A DNA stretch of 32,369 nt from NCBI GenBank assembly GCA_017416445.1, contig JAFQCJ010000043.1, positions 1 to 32,369 on the forward strand, in the 5' to 3' direction. This document shows, one piece after another, positions 1-8,568 of the stretch. The notes beneath the pieces are model-generated. The model saw nothing but the letters and a program-made list of their open reading frames with translations, did no database searches and was not told the DNA's origin. Origin of the DNA: Oscillospiraceae bacterium. Its GTDB lineage: Bacteria; Bacillota; Clostridia; Oscillospirales; Oscillospiraceae. A program made the translations under genes and the position numbers. Every line of letters starts with the position of its first letter. The stretch's first letter is position 1.

Positions 1-706
1 CGATTGTTCCGATTTGTTCTCCGCGGATGACGCGGACGATGTTGTAGGGGTCTTTCAGCGCGAAGACCAGCACAGGGATATGGTTATCCATAGACAGGCT
101 GGTAGCGGTAGAGTCCATCACCGCCAGACGGCGGGCCAGCACCTCGTCATAGGTGATGACATTGAACTTCACTGCATCTTTATTGACAGCGGGATCGCTG
201 TCATAGACACCGTCGATGTTCTTGGCCAGCAAGATCACCTCGGCGCCGATCTCCGCAGCGCGGAGCACTGCGGCGGTATCGGTGGAAAAATAGGGATTTC
301 TTGTGCCGCAGCCGAAGATAACCACGCGGCCCTTCTCCAGATGTCGGATAGCGCGGGCACGGATGTAGGGCTCGGCCACCTCACGGATCTCCAGCGCCGT
401 CTGTACGCGGACATCCACACCTTTCTGCTCCAGAACATCGGCCATGGCCATGCAGTTCATAGCAGTGGCCAGCATACCCATATGGTCGGCACGGGAGCGC
501 TCGATGTAGCCCTCGCCATTCTTCACGCCGCGCCAGAAGTTGCCGCCGCCGATGACGATGCCCACCTGTACGCCCATCTCCACACACTGGCGGATCACAT
601 CGGCTACCCGATACATCACATCGAAATCAAGGCCAAACTTCTTCTCACCTGCCAGCGCCTCGCCGCTGATCTTCAGCAGCACACGCTTGTATCTCGGTTG
701 GTCCAT
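1..706 (-). CDS. pyrH: UMP kinase (3' end off the window)
   Basis: Uridylate kinase converts UMP to UDP with ATP in the cytoplasm, the first dedicated kinase step of pyrimidine nucleotide supply. The protein begins [18 protein letters not shown], the amino-acid-kinase-fold N-terminus of bacterial PyrH. It also shows GGGNFWRG (phosphate-binding glycine loop), a DHMGMLAT segment and [13 protein letters not shown] (UMP-binding region). About 235 codons are present, close to the usual 235-245, so only a few C-terminal residues are missing at the left edge. The start is fixed by AAGGAGAGGGG just upstream of the ATG at 706. It is divergent from the hydrolase at 900. In many Firmicutes pyrH is followed by frr, which would lie outside the window. 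Confidence 0.95.
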   Translation of the reverse strand, partial: MDQPRYKRVLLKISGEALAGEKKFGLDFDVMYRVADVIRQCVEMGVQVGIVIGGGNFWRGVKNGEGYIERSRADHMGMLATAMNCMAMADVLEQKGVDVRVQTALEIREVAEPYIRARAIRHLEKGRVVIFGCGTRNPYFSTDTAAVLRAAEIGAEVILLAKNIDGVYDSDPAVNKDAVKFNVITYDEVLARRLAVMDSTATSLSMDNHIPVLVFALKDPYNIVRVIRGEQIGTI

Positions 707-721
707 AGTCCCCTCTCCTTA

Positions 722-733
722 TACAAATTTGTA
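722..733. repeat. 12-bp palindrome in the pyrH leader
   Basis: TACAAATTTGTA is a perfect palindrome between the candidate pyrH -10 and its ribosome-binding site. It could be an operator or simply an AT-rich coincidence. No matching regulator is visible here. Confidence 0.35.
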
Positions 734-752
734 CTTTTCCATACTGCTCTTT

Positions 753-781
753 ATTGTACCTTATTTCTCGCCGTTTGCCTA
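753..781 (-). promoter_or_regulatory. Candidate pyrH promoter
   Basis: Reading the minus strand, TACAAT (753-758) is a good -10, and TAGGCA (776-781) is a 4-of-6 match to the -35 with a 17-bp spacer. The -35 is weak, so the assignment is tentative. Confidence 0.4.
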
Positions 782-814
782 GTGGTAATTTGTAAAATTT
801 TCTCTTTTCTTTTC

Positions 815-843
815 TTGTAGATGCACAAAAAAGCTGATATACT
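815..843 (+). promoter_or_regulatory. Promoter of the MBL-fold hydrolase
   Basis: TTGTAG, a 17-bp spacer and TATACT preceded by TGA (extended -10) give a plausible sigma-A promoter. The predicted start of transcription is about 50 bp before the ATG at 900. Confidence 0.6.
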
Positions 844-899
844 CACAGTAATCCGGTGTGCCTTTCAGATCTTTTTTATATCACCTTGGAGGAATGGTT

Positions 900-1796
900 A
901 TGGCACTGCAGTATGTAAAAGGAAATACATGGGTCTATGAGGGTGCAACGGCACTGATGCCCGTATATATGGTGGCAGCGGAGGAGGCTGTCCTCATTGA
1001 CACAGGCTTTGCCGCCCGGGACCGCGAGGGACTGACGGACCTGTTTGACAATCACCTCACCCTGCGGGGTATCATCTGCACCCACGCCCATTTCGACCAC
1101 AGCGGCAATGTCCGCTATTTGCAGGAGCGCTACGGCGTCCCTGTCGCCGCCCACATTATCGAGGCCGGTATTGCCACCAACACCGAGTCCTACCGCGCCA
1201 ACTACATCGGCCTCACCTACGGTAAAACCAGTGAACTCTTCCCCGAGGAGTGCTTCACTGCCGATGTGCTGATCCGCCCCGGAGATACCACCTTCACCCT
1301 CGCCGGCGCGGAATTCACCGTCCTCCCCCTCCCCGGTCACAGCGCGGGACACACGGGCATTATCACCCCCGATAATGTGGCCTATGTGGGGGACACCATC
1401 CTCGATGATGCGGAGATTTCCGGCGCAAAACTGCCTACCTCCATGTTCGTGCAGCGGGATTTAGAGAGTAAAGCGAGTTTGCTTCACAGCACTTGTGATG
1501 CCTACATTTTAGCCCACAAGTCCGTGGTGGAAAACATCGTACCTTTGGCAGAGAAGAACATCGCCTTTCTCTATGAAAAACGGGACGAGATCCTCTCCTG
1601 CCTCACCAACGGCATGACGCTGGCTCAGTGGCTGGATGTCTTTTGTCAGAAGGTGAATATCCGCACCCGCAGCACGCTGAAGTTCTCTATCATCGAGCGG
1701 AACTTCTCCAACTTTGTGGCATGGATGACGGATGATCATCTTATTGAAGAGCGCCGCGAATACTGCGCAAAGACCTACTATAAAGCGGAAAATTGA
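900..1796 (+). CDS. MBL-fold metallo-hydrolase
   Basis: Zn-dependent hydrolase of the metallo-beta-lactamase superfamily, 298 residues. The metal motif H72-x-H74-x-D76-H77 reads THAHFDHSG. It is followed by the later ligands in PLPGHSAGHTG and VGDTILDD, and by a C-terminal AHKS histidine. This resembles the glyoxalase-II-like branch, but the substrate cannot be read from sequence. The ATG at 900 is chosen because GGAGG (888-892) sits seven bases upstream. The in-frame ATGs at 858 and 894 lack correctly spaced sites. It is a single-gene unit with its own promoter, ending in a strong terminator. Confidence 0.85.
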   Translation: MALQYVKGNTWVYEGATALMPVYMVAAEEAVLIDTGFAARDREGLTDLFDNHLTLRGIICTHAHFDHSGNVRYLQERYGVPVAAHIIEAGIATNTESYRANYIGLTYGKTSELFPEECFTADVLIRPGDTTFTLAGAEFTVLPLPGHSAGHTGIITPDNVAYVGDTILDDAEISGAKLPTSMFVQRDLESKASLLHSTCDAYILAHKSVVENIVPLAEKNIAFLYEKRDEILSCLTNGMTLAQWLDVFCQKVNIRTRSTLKFSIIERNFSNFVAWMTDDHLIEERREYCAKTYYKAEN

Positions 1797-1800
1797 GCAT

Positions 1801-1833
1801 AAAAAAAGCCACCCTGTCGGGTGGCTTTTTTTG
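1801..1833. terminator. Bidirectional rho-independent terminator
   Basis: GCCACCC and GGGTGGC form a 7-bp stem with a TGTC loop, flanked by an A-run and a T-run. It can stop the hydrolase on the plus strand and the 2181-to-1840 gene on the minus strand. Confidence 0.9.
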
Positions 1834-1839
1834 TAAAAA

Positions 1840-2181
1840 TCAATCTGCCACAATCGCTTTTTTCTTTCCCTTTTTGTTTCTGGGATACTCTCTGATACGG
1901 ATCACAAAGTCAAGGTTAAGGGCTTCGATTTTCCCATCCTTTTCCACAAGGATCGCGCCATCAGTAACTTCTTTAAGGACACCTTCGTATTGGTGATTTC
2001 CATCAAAGGAGGAAATAATGCACTCCTTGTCAATAAATCTCTTTGCCAGTTCCTTCATCTCTGTATTGCACTCCATTTTCCTTTTTTTGATGATCTGTCT
2101 TGCCACTACTGCTTGTCGATTACGAAGCAAAACAAAGATAACAATCAGCAAAACAAGTATTGGTATGTATGATGGGTTCAC
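1840..2181 (-). CDS. Membrane-anchored small-domain protein, unknown function
   Basis: Hypothetical protein of 113 residues. One N-terminal membrane segment (about residues 5-20, IPILVLLIVIFVLL) is followed by a basic stretch. Then comes a compact beta-rich domain around ECIISSFDGNHQYEGVLKEV, with a basic lysine-rich tail (RNKKGKKK). The short beta domain resembles small Clostridia domains of unknown function (possibly DUF6897-like) or an Sm-like barrel. That is a tentative resemblance. The GTG at 2181 is preferred because GGGAGGG lies about six bases upstream. The in-frame ATG at 2196 would place that site inside the gene. It is the last gene before the terminator at 1801. Confidence 0.7.
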   Translation of the reverse strand: MNPSYIPILVLLIVIFVLLRNRQAVVARQIIKKRKMECNTEMKELAKRFIDKECIISSFDGNHQYEGVLKEVTDGAILVEKDGKIEALNLDFVIRIREYPRNKKGKKKAIVAD

Positions 2182-2237
2182 GATACACCCTCCCATGCAG
2201 CGGGGTAACAGCCGCTCTTTCGGGCTGCTGTTTACGC

Positions 2238-2951
2238 TTATTCAAAAAATGTGAACTTGGGATTCTCAGCATCCACGAAGCCCGTGGCGATCTCAATACC
2301 GTCGCCGAAGAAGCGGTGCAGCAGCACCTTGAACTCCTCGATGGCCTCATAGACCTCAGCCTTATTCACATCGGCAAAACCGTCGATGGGAAACAGTACA
2401 GCCTTCGTCTCCTCGGTGATCTTACCCCGCTCACTCTGACGCCAAGTCCAGCGGCGGGTACGGACCTCATTACCGCTGGCGTAGATGGCCTCACCCACAT
2501 CGGGTTTTTCCTCTTCTGTCTCACCGAAAGCGATAAAGGTGTCGCCCTCAACAGCCAAGCGGACATCCAGGCCCTTGTCGATGGTGTCCAGATCGTGGGC
2601 ACCGATGGGCAGACGGTACTTGATGGAGATGGCGTTGCCCAGGTCCACGATACCGTTGATAGTGGGGAAACCCTTGCCCTTGGCAATGCGGGTCAACAGT
2701 GCCTCGATGGAGCAAAGGAATTTATTGGGATTGATGTCCAGGGCGCGGAATGCCTCACGGTAGGGCACGATGGCCGGGCTCTCCTTGGGCTTGACGCCCT
2801 CAAAATAAGCCTCACAGGCGGCAATGTTCTCCTGCAGCATGGCTTCCAGTTCCGGCCGGGGAGGGGTGTTGTCAAGACCGCGGACGGCCACCGCACCGAA
2901 GCAGGCCGTAGGAAGCTTGGCAAAAATGTCTTGACTTACTGCGTAGTACAT
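2238..2951 (-). CDS. B3/B4 (tRNA-editing-like) domain protein
   Basis: Protein of 237 residues resembling the stand-alone B3/B4 domain of the phenylalanyl-tRNA synthetase beta chain. In that enzyme the domain clears mischarged tRNA. Supporting segments are REAFRALDINPNKFLCSIEAL, FPTINGIVDLGNAISIKY and the LPIGAHDLDTI region, all typical of the family. Stand-alone members are common in Firmicutes and most lack an experimental function. The start has AAAGGAG seven bases upstream. It follows the Fe-S protein gene by 18 bases and appears co-transcribed. A weak hairpin lies after the stop (about 2206-2231) without a T-run, so read-through into the next gene is likely. Confidence 0.85.
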   Translation of the reverse strand: MYYAVSQDIFAKLPTACFGAVAVRGLDNTPPRPELEAMLQENIAACEAYFEGVKPKESPAIVPYREAFRALDINPNKFLCSIEALLTRIAKGKGFPTINGIVDLGNAISIKYRLPIGAHDLDTIDKGLDVRLAVEGDTFIAFGETEEEKPDVGEAIYASGNEVRTRRWTWRQSERGKITEETKAVLFPIDGFADVNKAEVYEAIEEFKVLLHRFFGDGIEIATGFVDAENPKFTFFE

Positions 2952-2969
2952 GGGGATTCTCCTTTGGGG

Positions 2970-3167
2970 TTATTTTTCTTTATAATACAGACGGCAGTGG
3001 CAGAAGCCCTCAAACTCGGGGTCGGCGATCTGATCGCGGAACTCCTGACACATACAGAAATTCTCTTCCGTTTTGGCAAGGCGGCAGGGACAATAGCCCT
3101 CTTTGCGCTGCAAACCTGTACGGACAGTCTGTACTACCTTTTCATCGGGGTTAAAATAGATTTTCAT
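2970..3167 (-). CDS. Small ferredoxin-thioredoxin-reductase-like Fe-S protein
   Basis: A 65-residue protein with three Cys pairs: C26-P-C28, C38-M-C40 and C56-H-C58. This is the signature of the catalytic chain of ferredoxin:thioredoxin reductase, which uses a [4Fe-4S] cluster next to a redox-active disulfide. The spacing (9 and then 15 residues between pairs) differs from the plant/cyanobacterial CPC-x16-CPC-x8-CHC pattern. It is shorter than the plant chain, as in many anaerobes. The ATG at 3167 directly follows an in-frame GTG at 3170. GGAG is nine and six bases from them, so either could be used. The stop of the upstream kinase touches the start. Confidence 0.8.
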   Translation of the reverse strand: MKIYFNPDEKVVQTVRTGLQRKEGYCPCRLAKTEENFCMCQEFRDQIADPEFEGFCHCRLYYKEK

Positions 3168-3170
3168 CAC

Positions 3171-3785
3171 TTACTTCTCCGCGAACCAATCCTTGCAGAA
3201 CTGGGCGATAGCAGGCACCAGCTTCTTGATCTCACGCTCAGAGGTGTTCACGCACAGATGATAGCCCTCGCGGCTGCCCCACTTGGTATCGGCGTACATG
3301 GCGTGGTATTGCGCGCGCTCCTTGTCAATGCGCCGGATCTCACGCTCCATCTCGGCGCGGGTCATGTTCTCCCCCTCAGGGGCACGGCGCATACACCGCT
3401 CCACCTTGGAGTGCATGTCGGCATAGACGAAGATGTTAAGAGGTTCATACTCCTTCAGAATCACATCGGCGCAGCGACCCACGATAACACAGTCACCCTG
3501 TGTGGCGAATTTCTCCAGCAGCGCACGCTGCGCAGAGGCCACGCGGATGGTCTGGTCCATCACTGTCAGCGGCAGCATCGCCAGACGATGACCGATGGTG
3601 AGGGGATACGATGCCTCAATGCACCGCTCACCCACATTGGCTACATATTCCTCGTTAAGTCCCTCCTCGCTGGCGATCATCTCAATGATCTGGTGATCGT
3701 AGCAGGGCACATGCAAGGCATCGGCCAGTCGCTTACCCAGCTCACGGCCGCCGCTGCCGAATTCCCGGTTGATGGTAATGATCAT
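3171..3785 (-). CDS. Cytidylate-kinase-like protein
   Basis: P-loop nucleotide kinase of the cytidylate-kinase-like family, 204 residues. The N-terminal motif GSGGRELGK (about residues 10-18) is the modified Walker A typical of this family. VIVGRCADVIL and the arginine-rich lid region MEREIRRIDKERAQYH fit the fold. Many genomes carry it in addition to the true Cmk, and its substrate is not established. The ATG at 3785 is chosen over one ten codons upstream because GAGGA lies at the right distance. It follows the uridine-kinase-like gene by 26 bases, in the same operon. Confidence 0.85.
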   Translation of the reverse strand: MIITINREFGSGGRELGKRLADALHVPCYDHQIIEMIASEEGLNEEYVANVGERCIEASYPLTIGHRLAMLPLTVMDQTIRVASAQRALLEKFATQGDCVIVGRCADVILKEYEPLNIFVYADMHSKVERCMRRAPEGENMTRAEMEREIRRIDKERAQYHAMYADTKWGSREGYHLCVNTSEREIKKLVPAIAQFCKDWFAEK

Positions 3786-3811
3786 ATATCTCTTCCTCTC
3801 GTTCTTAGGTC

Positions 3812-4738
3812 TCAATACTCGTAACAGCTGCCGCCCACGAACTCCCGCACCAGAGAATTACGGGGCACATAGGGGGTGTGGAGCGGCGGAACACCGCGCA
3901 CCACCTTCATCAGATCGGTCAAACCGTGCTGCTCCAAAAACTCTGCCGTCAGTTCCTCGGAAAAGCGGGGGATCTGGCCCAGATACTTGGCCAGGATACA
4001 GGGCTCGTAGTCCATAAAGGTGTCGATATTGATCTGGGCATTGCTCTTATAGGGTTGAATGTACTTCGACTCTCCCCGATCCACGCTCTCGGCACGCTCC
4101 ACCGTAGCCATCAGAGAGTGGCCGCGGGTATTGTAGTCGCGGATCATGCGCCGCGCCACACGCAGTTGCTCGGGACGAACGATCTTATCGTCACTGGTGA
4201 TGATACGGGTACGGGGCGCCACATACATACCCGTAGCGACACCGCGGATCTTGTCAAAAATCAGAGGATTGAGCATATGGATGCCCTCGGCGATGATGAT
4301 GGCGTTGGGATCACCCTGCATCTTGGTATAACCGCCGATCTCCCCCGTTTTGAAATCATAAACGGGCACCTCCACTTCCCTGCCGTCCATCAGTTGTCCC
4401 ACGGTGGAGACAAGGCCGTCAATGTTGACGCACAGGGGTGACTCCCAATCCGTCAACTCCTTGGGGCGGAGATTCAAGGGGGTGAAAAAATTGTCCATGT
4501 GCAGCAGACACACCTTGACGCTCAAATTCTCCAGATATTCCTTGAGGCGCATGGCTGTGGTGGTCTTGCCGCTGCCCGAGGGGCCTGTCAGCGCCACAAC
4601 GGGACGCTCACTGCGGGAGGCAAGAATGGCCGCAGCGGCAGCACTGATCTTATCGTGATAGACCTCTTCGCAGCGAAAGACAAACTGTGTCTCATTCCGC
4701 ATCGCCTCGTTGATGTTTTCCAAATCAATTACCCGCAT
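3812..4738 (-). CDS. Uridine-kinase/phosphoribulokinase-family nucleoside kinase
   Basis: 308-residue P-loop kinase with a canonical Walker A, GPSGSGKT, at residues 52-59. The nucleoside-binding segment LHMDNFF and a Walker-B-like IIIAEGIHML also fit the uridine kinase family. It is longer than classical Udk (about 210) and carries a C-terminal extension ending GGSCYEY. The family phosphorylates a nucleoside or a related sugar, and the exact substrate is unclear. Its start overlaps the end of the upstream membrane-protein gene by 14 bases, indicating translational coupling. Two further kinase or Fe-S genes follow immediately. Confidence 0.85.
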   Translation of the reverse strand: MRVIDLENINEAMRNETQFVFRCEEVYHDKISAAAAAILASRSERPVVALTGPSGSGKTTTAMRLKEYLENLSVKVCLLHMDNFFTPLNLRPKELTDWESPLCVNIDGLVSTVGQLMDGREVEVPVYDFKTGEIGGYTKMQGDPNAIIIAEGIHMLNPLIFDKIRGVATGMYVAPRTRIITSDDKIVRPEQLRVARRMIRDYNTRGHSLMATVERAESVDRGESKYIQPYKSNAQINIDTFMDYEPCILAKYLGQIPRFSEELTAEFLEQHGLTDLMKVVRGVPPLHTPYVPRNSLVREFVGGSCYEY

Positions 4739-4970
4739 GGTTCTCTCCCTCCCTTTCCTTGTTCTTCAGCTTGTCGCGGAGTGCCTGGTTCTTTTTCTTC
4801 TCCTGGTTGCGGGTGATGGCCCAACCGATCATCGTTACCACCGACATGGTAGCGGAGATGACTGCCACCGCCGTTCCCAGCGGTTTGAGTCTGGGCAGCA
4901 GCTTACTGCCGCCTTTCAGCGCAGCCTCCCCCAGATTCAGCGCATCGCGCACAGTGGGTTTTATTGCCAT
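4725..4970 (-). CDS. Small single-pass membrane protein, unknown function
   Basis: Hypothetical protein of 81 residues with one hydrophobic segment at about residues 32-52 (GTAVAVISATMSVVTMIGWAI). A strongly charged tail (NQEKKKNQALRDKLKNKE) could form a short coiled coil. GAGGAGG seven bases upstream fixes the ATG at 4970. An upstream in-frame start at 5009 has no ribosome site. It is the first gene of the operon running to about 1840. I recognise no family. Confidence 0.75.
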   Translation of the reverse strand: MAIKPTVRDALNLGEAALKGGSKLLPRLKPLGTAVAVISATMSVVTMIGWAITRNQEKKKNQALRDKLKNKEREGENHAGN

Positions 4971-4997
4971 GGCACATCCTCCTCTCAATTTTGAAAA

Positions 4998-5026
4998 AGT
5001 ATAGCACAAAAACCATCCTGATGCAA
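4998..5026 (-). promoter_or_regulatory. Promoter of the nucleoside-kinase operon
   Basis: On the minus strand TTGCAT (5021-5026), a 17-bp spacer and TATACT (4998-5003) preceded by TGC form a strong extended -10 promoter. Its -35 begins four bases after the proA stop and no terminator lies between, so proBA transcripts may also run into this operon. Confidence 0.75.
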
Positions 5027-5030
5027 GAAC

Positions 5031-6281
5031 TCAGCGTATCTGCCCCGAGCCCCGCACCACATACTTATAGGTGGTCAGCTCCTCCAATCCCATAGGGCCG
5101 CGGGCGTGGAGCTTCTGGGTAGAGATGCCCATCTCGCAGCCGAGGCCAAACTGTCCGCCATCGGTAAAACGGGTGGAGGCGTTGACATATACGGCGGCAC
5201 TGTCCACCAACTGTGTAAAAAGCTGGGCCGCTGTCTCGTTCTCGGTAATGATGGCATCGCTGTGATGGGTGGAGTGCTCACCGATATGGGTGATGGCATC
5301 AGCGGTGCTGTCCACCACCTTCACCGCCAGTACATAGTCGAGGAACTCGGTGTCGAAATCCTCTGCCGTGGCCGCCGTGCCCGCAATGATGGCAGCGGCG
5401 CGTTCATCGAGGCGCAGCTCCACACTGTGGGGCAGATCGGGGGCAGTGAGGCAGGATTGCAGCTTAGGCAGAAACGCAGCGGCGATATCACGGTGGACGA
5501 GGCAGACCTCCGCAGCGTTGCAGACACTGGGGCGGCTGGTTTTGGCGTTTTTGATAATGGCCAGCGCCTTATCCTGATCGGCGCTGTCGTCCACATAGAT
5601 ATGGCAGATTCCCGTGCCTGTCTGGATACAGGGCACCAGTGCATTCTCCACACAGGAGCGGATCAGTCCTGCGCCGCCACGGGGGATCAGCAGGTCAATA
5701 TAGCCCACCGCCTGCATCATATCTGTGGCACTCTGACGGGTGGTGTCCTCAATGAGGTTCACCGCCGTCTCGGGCAAGCCCACTTCGGCCAGGCCCCGCT
5801 GCAGCGCTGTGACGATGGCGTGGGCACTTCCATAGGCTTCCTTGCCGCTGCGCAAAACACAGGCACTGCCCGCCTTTAAGGCCAGGGCCGCGGCATCAGA
5901 GGTCACATTGGGACGGCTCTCGTAGATAATGGCAATGACGCCCATAGGCACACTGATGCGCTGCACCTGCAAGCCGTTGGGCAGGGTGTTCTCCGCGATA
6001 ACACGGCCCACAGGGTCAGGGAGTGCCGCTACTTCGCGGATACCCTTGGCCATGTCGGCAATGCGACCTTCCGTCAGGGCAAGGCGATCCAGCATCACCT
6101 CAGAGATATGGCCGCGGGCACGCTCCATATCCATGGCGTTAGCTGCCAGGATCTCCCCTGTAGCTGCCACAAGGGCATCAGCCATAGACAGCAGCGCGGT
6201 ATTTTTCTCCTCCCGCGTAAGGGTCAGCAGATGGGGCACGGCAGCCCGGGCCGCCTGCAGAATCTCCTGTGTCGTTTTCAT
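5031..6281 (-). CDS. proA: Gamma-glutamyl phosphate reductase
   Basis: Second enzyme of proline synthesis. It reduces gamma-glutamyl phosphate with NADPH to glutamate semialdehyde, which cyclises to pyrroline-5-carboxylate. The 416-residue length is typical. The catalytic cysteine is C254 in [12 protein letters not shown], and the family's IYESRPNVT and RGGAGLI segments are present. AAAGGAGG precedes the ATG at a good distance. The start overlaps the proB stop as ATGA (4 bases), so the pair is translationally coupled. Nothing looks unusual. Confidence 0.97.
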   Translation of the reverse strand: MKTTQEILQAARAAVPHLLTLTREEKNTALLSMADALVAATGEILAANAMDMERARGHISEVMLDRLALTEGRIADMAKGIREVAALPDPVGRVIAENTLPNGLQVQRISVPMGVIAIIYESRPNVTSDAAALALKAGSACVLRSGKEAYGSAHAIVTALQRGLAEVGLPETAVNLIEDTTRQSATDMMQAVGYIDLLIPRGGAGLIRSCVENALVPCIQTGTGICHIYVDDSADQDKALAIIKNAKTSRPSVCNAAEVCLVHRDIAAAFLPKLQSCLTAPDLPHSVELRLDERAAAIIAGTAATAEDFDTEFLDYVLAVKVVDSTADAITHIGEHSTHHSDAIITENETAAQLFTQLVDSAAVYVNASTRFTDGGQFGLGCEMGISTQKLHARGPMGLEELTTYKYVVRGSGQIR

Positions 6282-7054
6282 TGTGCCGCCTCCTTTGCCT
6301 TAAATCGGGTACCTACTGCTTTGCCCTCCAGGATATCATAGAGAATGGCAGGGTCACGGCCATTGGCAATGACCATCTCTACGCCGCCGTCGGTGGCGAT
6401 GTGGGCCGCATGGAGTTTGGTGGCCATGCCCCCTGTACCGAGGGCACTGCCTGCACCGCCTGTCATGGCCTCGATCTCCGCCGTGATCTCCTCCACCGAG
6501 GGAAGGAGGCGGGCATCGCTGTGGGTATGGGGATCGGCGGTGTAGAGTCCGTCAATATCCGAAAGGATCACCAGTAGATCGGCGTGGATGGCAGTGGCAA
6601 CGATGGCACCCAGGGTATCGTTGTCCCCGATGACGATCTCGCGGGTGGCAACAGTATCGTTCTCGTTGATGATGGGCAGGGCATTCAGCTCCAAAAGACG
6701 GAAAAGCGTGTTCTCAAAATTCTGTTTCCGCTCCTCGTGAGCGATGTCCTCCGCCGTCACCAGGATCTGCGCCACGGTGTGGTTATAGGTAGAGAAGAGG
6801 CGATCGTAGGTGTACATGAGTTCGCACTGGCCCACTGCTGCAGCAGCCTGCTTGGTGGGGATATCGGCAGGCCGTGCCCCCAGAGAGAGCTTGCCTACGC
6901 CCATGCCGATAGCGCCGGAGGATACCAGTACCACCTGATGCCCTGCGTTCTTCAGATCGCTCAGCACGCTGCACAGCTGCTCCACACGCCGCACATTCAT
7001 CAGACCGGTTCCGTGTGCCAATGTGGAGGTTCCTACCTTAATGACGATTCTCAT
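6278..7054 (-). CDS. proB: Glutamate 5-kinase, short form without PUA domain
   Basis: First and normally feedback-controlled step of proline synthesis: phosphorylation of glutamate at the gamma carboxyl. The amino-acid-kinase fold is visible from [37 protein letters not shown] and the [12 protein letters not shown] stretch. At 258 residues it ends where the kinase domain ends. The C-terminal PUA domain of the roughly 370-residue E. coli enzyme is absent, a form common in some Firmicutes. AGGAAGGGG is about ten bases upstream. It is the first gene of the proBA operon. Confidence 0.96.
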   Translation of the reverse strand: MRIVIKVGTSTLAHGTGLMNVRRVEQLCSVLSDLKNAGHQVVLVSSGAIGMGVGKLSLGARPADIPTKQAAAAVGQCELMYTYDRLFSTYNHTVAQILVTAEDIAHEERKQNFENTLFRLLELNALPIINENDTVATREIVIGDNDTLGAIVATAIHADLLVILSDIDGLYTADPHTHSDARLLPSVEEITAEIEAMTGGAGSALGTGGMATKLHAAHIATDGGVEMVIANGRDPAILYDILEGKAVGTRFKAKEAAQ

Positions 7055-7092
7055 ACCGATTCGTCCCCTTCCTCAATGAACTATATCTGTTT

Positions 7093-7121
7093 ATTATACA
7101 CTTCCCGACAACAATTGTCCA
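7093..7121 (-). promoter_or_regulatory. proBA promoter
   Basis: TGGACA (7116-7121), a 17-bp spacer and a perfect TATAAT (7093-7098) on the minus strand lie about 40 bp before the proB ATG. I see no T-box or leader hairpin in the short 5' region. Confidence 0.8.
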
Positions 7122-7136
7122 CAATAACTTCTGTTC

Positions 7137-8402
7137 TTAACAGCCCACCACGCAGCGTCCTGCCGACCATACGGCGGCAATACTCCGCTGTTCCATCAGA
7201 TAGATGGCCCGCTCGAAGCGCTCGTTGATACTGAGAGGGCGGACAGGAGTGGGGAAATCGCTGTCATCCACCACAATGGCGTGGAGGGTATCCCCTGCTG
7301 CGAAGCCATCCCCTGCACCGAAATACCGATGACCTGCCGTAGTACCCAGATAGTACCCCTCGGGAACGGTGAGGAAGGGAGTATGCCAATCGTCCATGAT
7401 CTGCCGCACCTTGGAAGCGCGAATGGTGGTGGTGATAACGCGGTACATGGGCAGCTGGGCACCGCCGGCAATATCGCTGCCCAGCGCCACCCACAGTCCC
7501 TCGTCCAGCATCTTCCGCACAGGGCAGATACCGGAGGATACATTGATATTGGAGTCACCGCAGTGGGCTACCAGCACATTGTGTTCACGCATAGCGCGGC
7601 GCTCTGCCTCATCGGAGTGGACACAGTGGGCCATCACCGTGTGGTCAGCCCAAAGACCGTACTTGTGATAGGTCTCCCAATACCGCTCACAGTCGGGGTG
7701 CAGCTCCCGCACCCACGCGATCTCCGCCTTGTTCTCGGAGAGATGAGACTGGACATAAAGACCGTACTGGGCCTTGATCTTCCCCAGTTCCGCCATCAGT
7801 TCATCGCTGCAGCTGGGGGTAAAACGGGGAGTGAGGATGGGATGGATATGGTCAAAATGACAGCCCTCCAGCCAGCGGAGGGTCTCGCGGACAGACTCCT
7901 CGGTGGTCTCCTGCAGGACACCCTCCTTGCCGTTGCGATCCATATTCACTTTCCCCACAAAACCCGTAACACCCGCTTTCTCCAGTTCCTCCATCAGCAC
8001 CCAGGTGGCATCGGTATGGAGGGAGGAGAACATACACACACGGGTGGTGCCGTTGCTGATCAGCTCACGGGCAAGGCGGCGGTAGACATCCCGGGCAAAG
8101 TCAGTGTCTGCGAAGCGGGACTCCACAGCAAAGGTATAGGTATTGAGCCAGTCCAGCAGCGGCAAATCCATACCCATACCCAGCATGGGATACTGGGGGG
8201 CATGGAGGTGCATATCGGCAAAAGACTGCATAATCAGCTTGTCGCCATAGTCGTGCATCTCCCCGTCACGGTGCTGGGGCGGCAGCTGAGGATAGATGCC
8301 CTCGATAATGCCATCTTGCAGCACCAGATAGCCATTCTCCGTAATCTCCAATGCACCCAACACGGGGGCGTGGACAATATGACCTTTCAAAATCTGTTTC
8401 AT
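7137..8402 (-). CDS. guaD: Guanine deaminase
   Basis: Amidohydrolase-superfamily Zn enzyme that deaminates guanine to xanthine and ammonia. The metal motif is H65-L-H67 in FADMHLHAPQ. Further ligands are H220 (QSHLSE) and H259 (AHCVHSDE), and D310 lies in GSDIAGG, all as in guanine deaminase. NGTTRVCMFSSLH also fits. The 421-residue product starts at the ATG at 8402, with GAGG eight bases upstream. An in-frame ATG at 8480 lies inside the riboswitch and is rejected. It is monocistronic, with an unusually long leader of about 160 nt holding an aptamer. Its product xanthine could feed a molybdenum hydroxylase, given the cofactor operon nearby. Confidence 0.93.
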   Translation of the reverse strand: MKQILKGHIVHAPVLGALEITENGYLVLQDGIIEGIYPQLPPQHRDGEMHDYGDKLIMQSFADMHLHAPQYPMLGMGMDLPLLDWLNTYTFAVESRFADTDFARDVYRRLARELISNGTTRVCMFSSLHTDATWVLMEELEKAGVTGFVGKVNMDRNGKEGVLQETTEESVRETLRWLEGCHFDHIHPILTPRFTPSCSDELMAELGKIKAQYGLYVQSHLSENKAEIAWVRELHPDCERYWETYHKYGLWADHTVMAHCVHSDEAERRAMREHNVLVAHCGDSNINVSSGICPVRKMLDEGLWVALGSDIAGGAQLPMYRVITTTIRASKVRQIMDDWHTPFLTVPEGYYLGTTAGHRYFGAGDGFAAGDTLHAIVVDDSDFPTPVRPLSINERFERAIYLMEQRSIAAVWSAGRCVVGC

Positions 8403-8434
8403 CCTGCAAACCTCGTTTCTCCCTTTCAAAGGGG

Positions 8435-8473
8435 AAAATAAAAGAGGTACTTCGTCACACAGCTGTGACAAAG
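8435..8473 (-). terminator. Expression-platform hairpin of the guaD leader
   Basis: CTTTGTCACA and TGTGACGAAG pair over ten positions (one G-U) around a four-base loop (8450-8473). A broken U-rich stretch follows (8435-8445). It directly abuts the 3' side of aptamer stem P1. It may be an intrinsic terminator of moderate strength. Alternatively, the ACCUC just after it can pair with the GAGGU at the ribosome site (8410-8414) and gate translation. Confidence 0.55.
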
Positions 8474-8542
8474 CACCCATAGTGGCGTCATCGGTGACAC
8501 CGTAGAGACGCTGTGCCCCATATCGGCACAGCTATATGAGCT
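8472..8542 (-). ncRNA. Purine (guanine-type) riboswitch aptamer
   Basis: The leader RNA matches the purine aptamer in order. The P1 5' strand is CUCAUAUA. P2 is eight base pairs (GCUGUGCC/GGCACAGC) around the conserved L2 loop GAUAUGG. J2/3 is GUCUCUAC (consensus GUUUCUAC). P3 is GGUGUC/GACGCC with a CC-containing L3. The 3' side is ACUAUGGGUG, almost identical to B. subtilis xpt. The specificity base before UAUG is C (ACUAUG), which predicts guanine rather than adenine. L3 (ACCGAU) keeps the CC that kisses the L2 GG but lacks the usual UAAA. Direction of control is not evident from sequence. Confidence 0.85.
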
Positions 8543-8568
8543 ATCAAATTGTTATCTGTACTGGTGAT

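Noticed and set aside
2200..2232. Imperfect hairpin after the B3/B4 gene
   Set aside because: Stem is interrupted and no T-run follows on either strand, so I do not call it a terminator.
2160..3824. Open frame of 554 codons on the plus strand
   Set aside because: Covers three well-supported minus-strand genes and starts next to a GTG start of another gene.
8400..8480. Upstream in-frame ATG for guanine deaminase at 8480
   Set aside because: It lies inside riboswitch stem P1 and has no ribosome site. The ATG at 8402 does.
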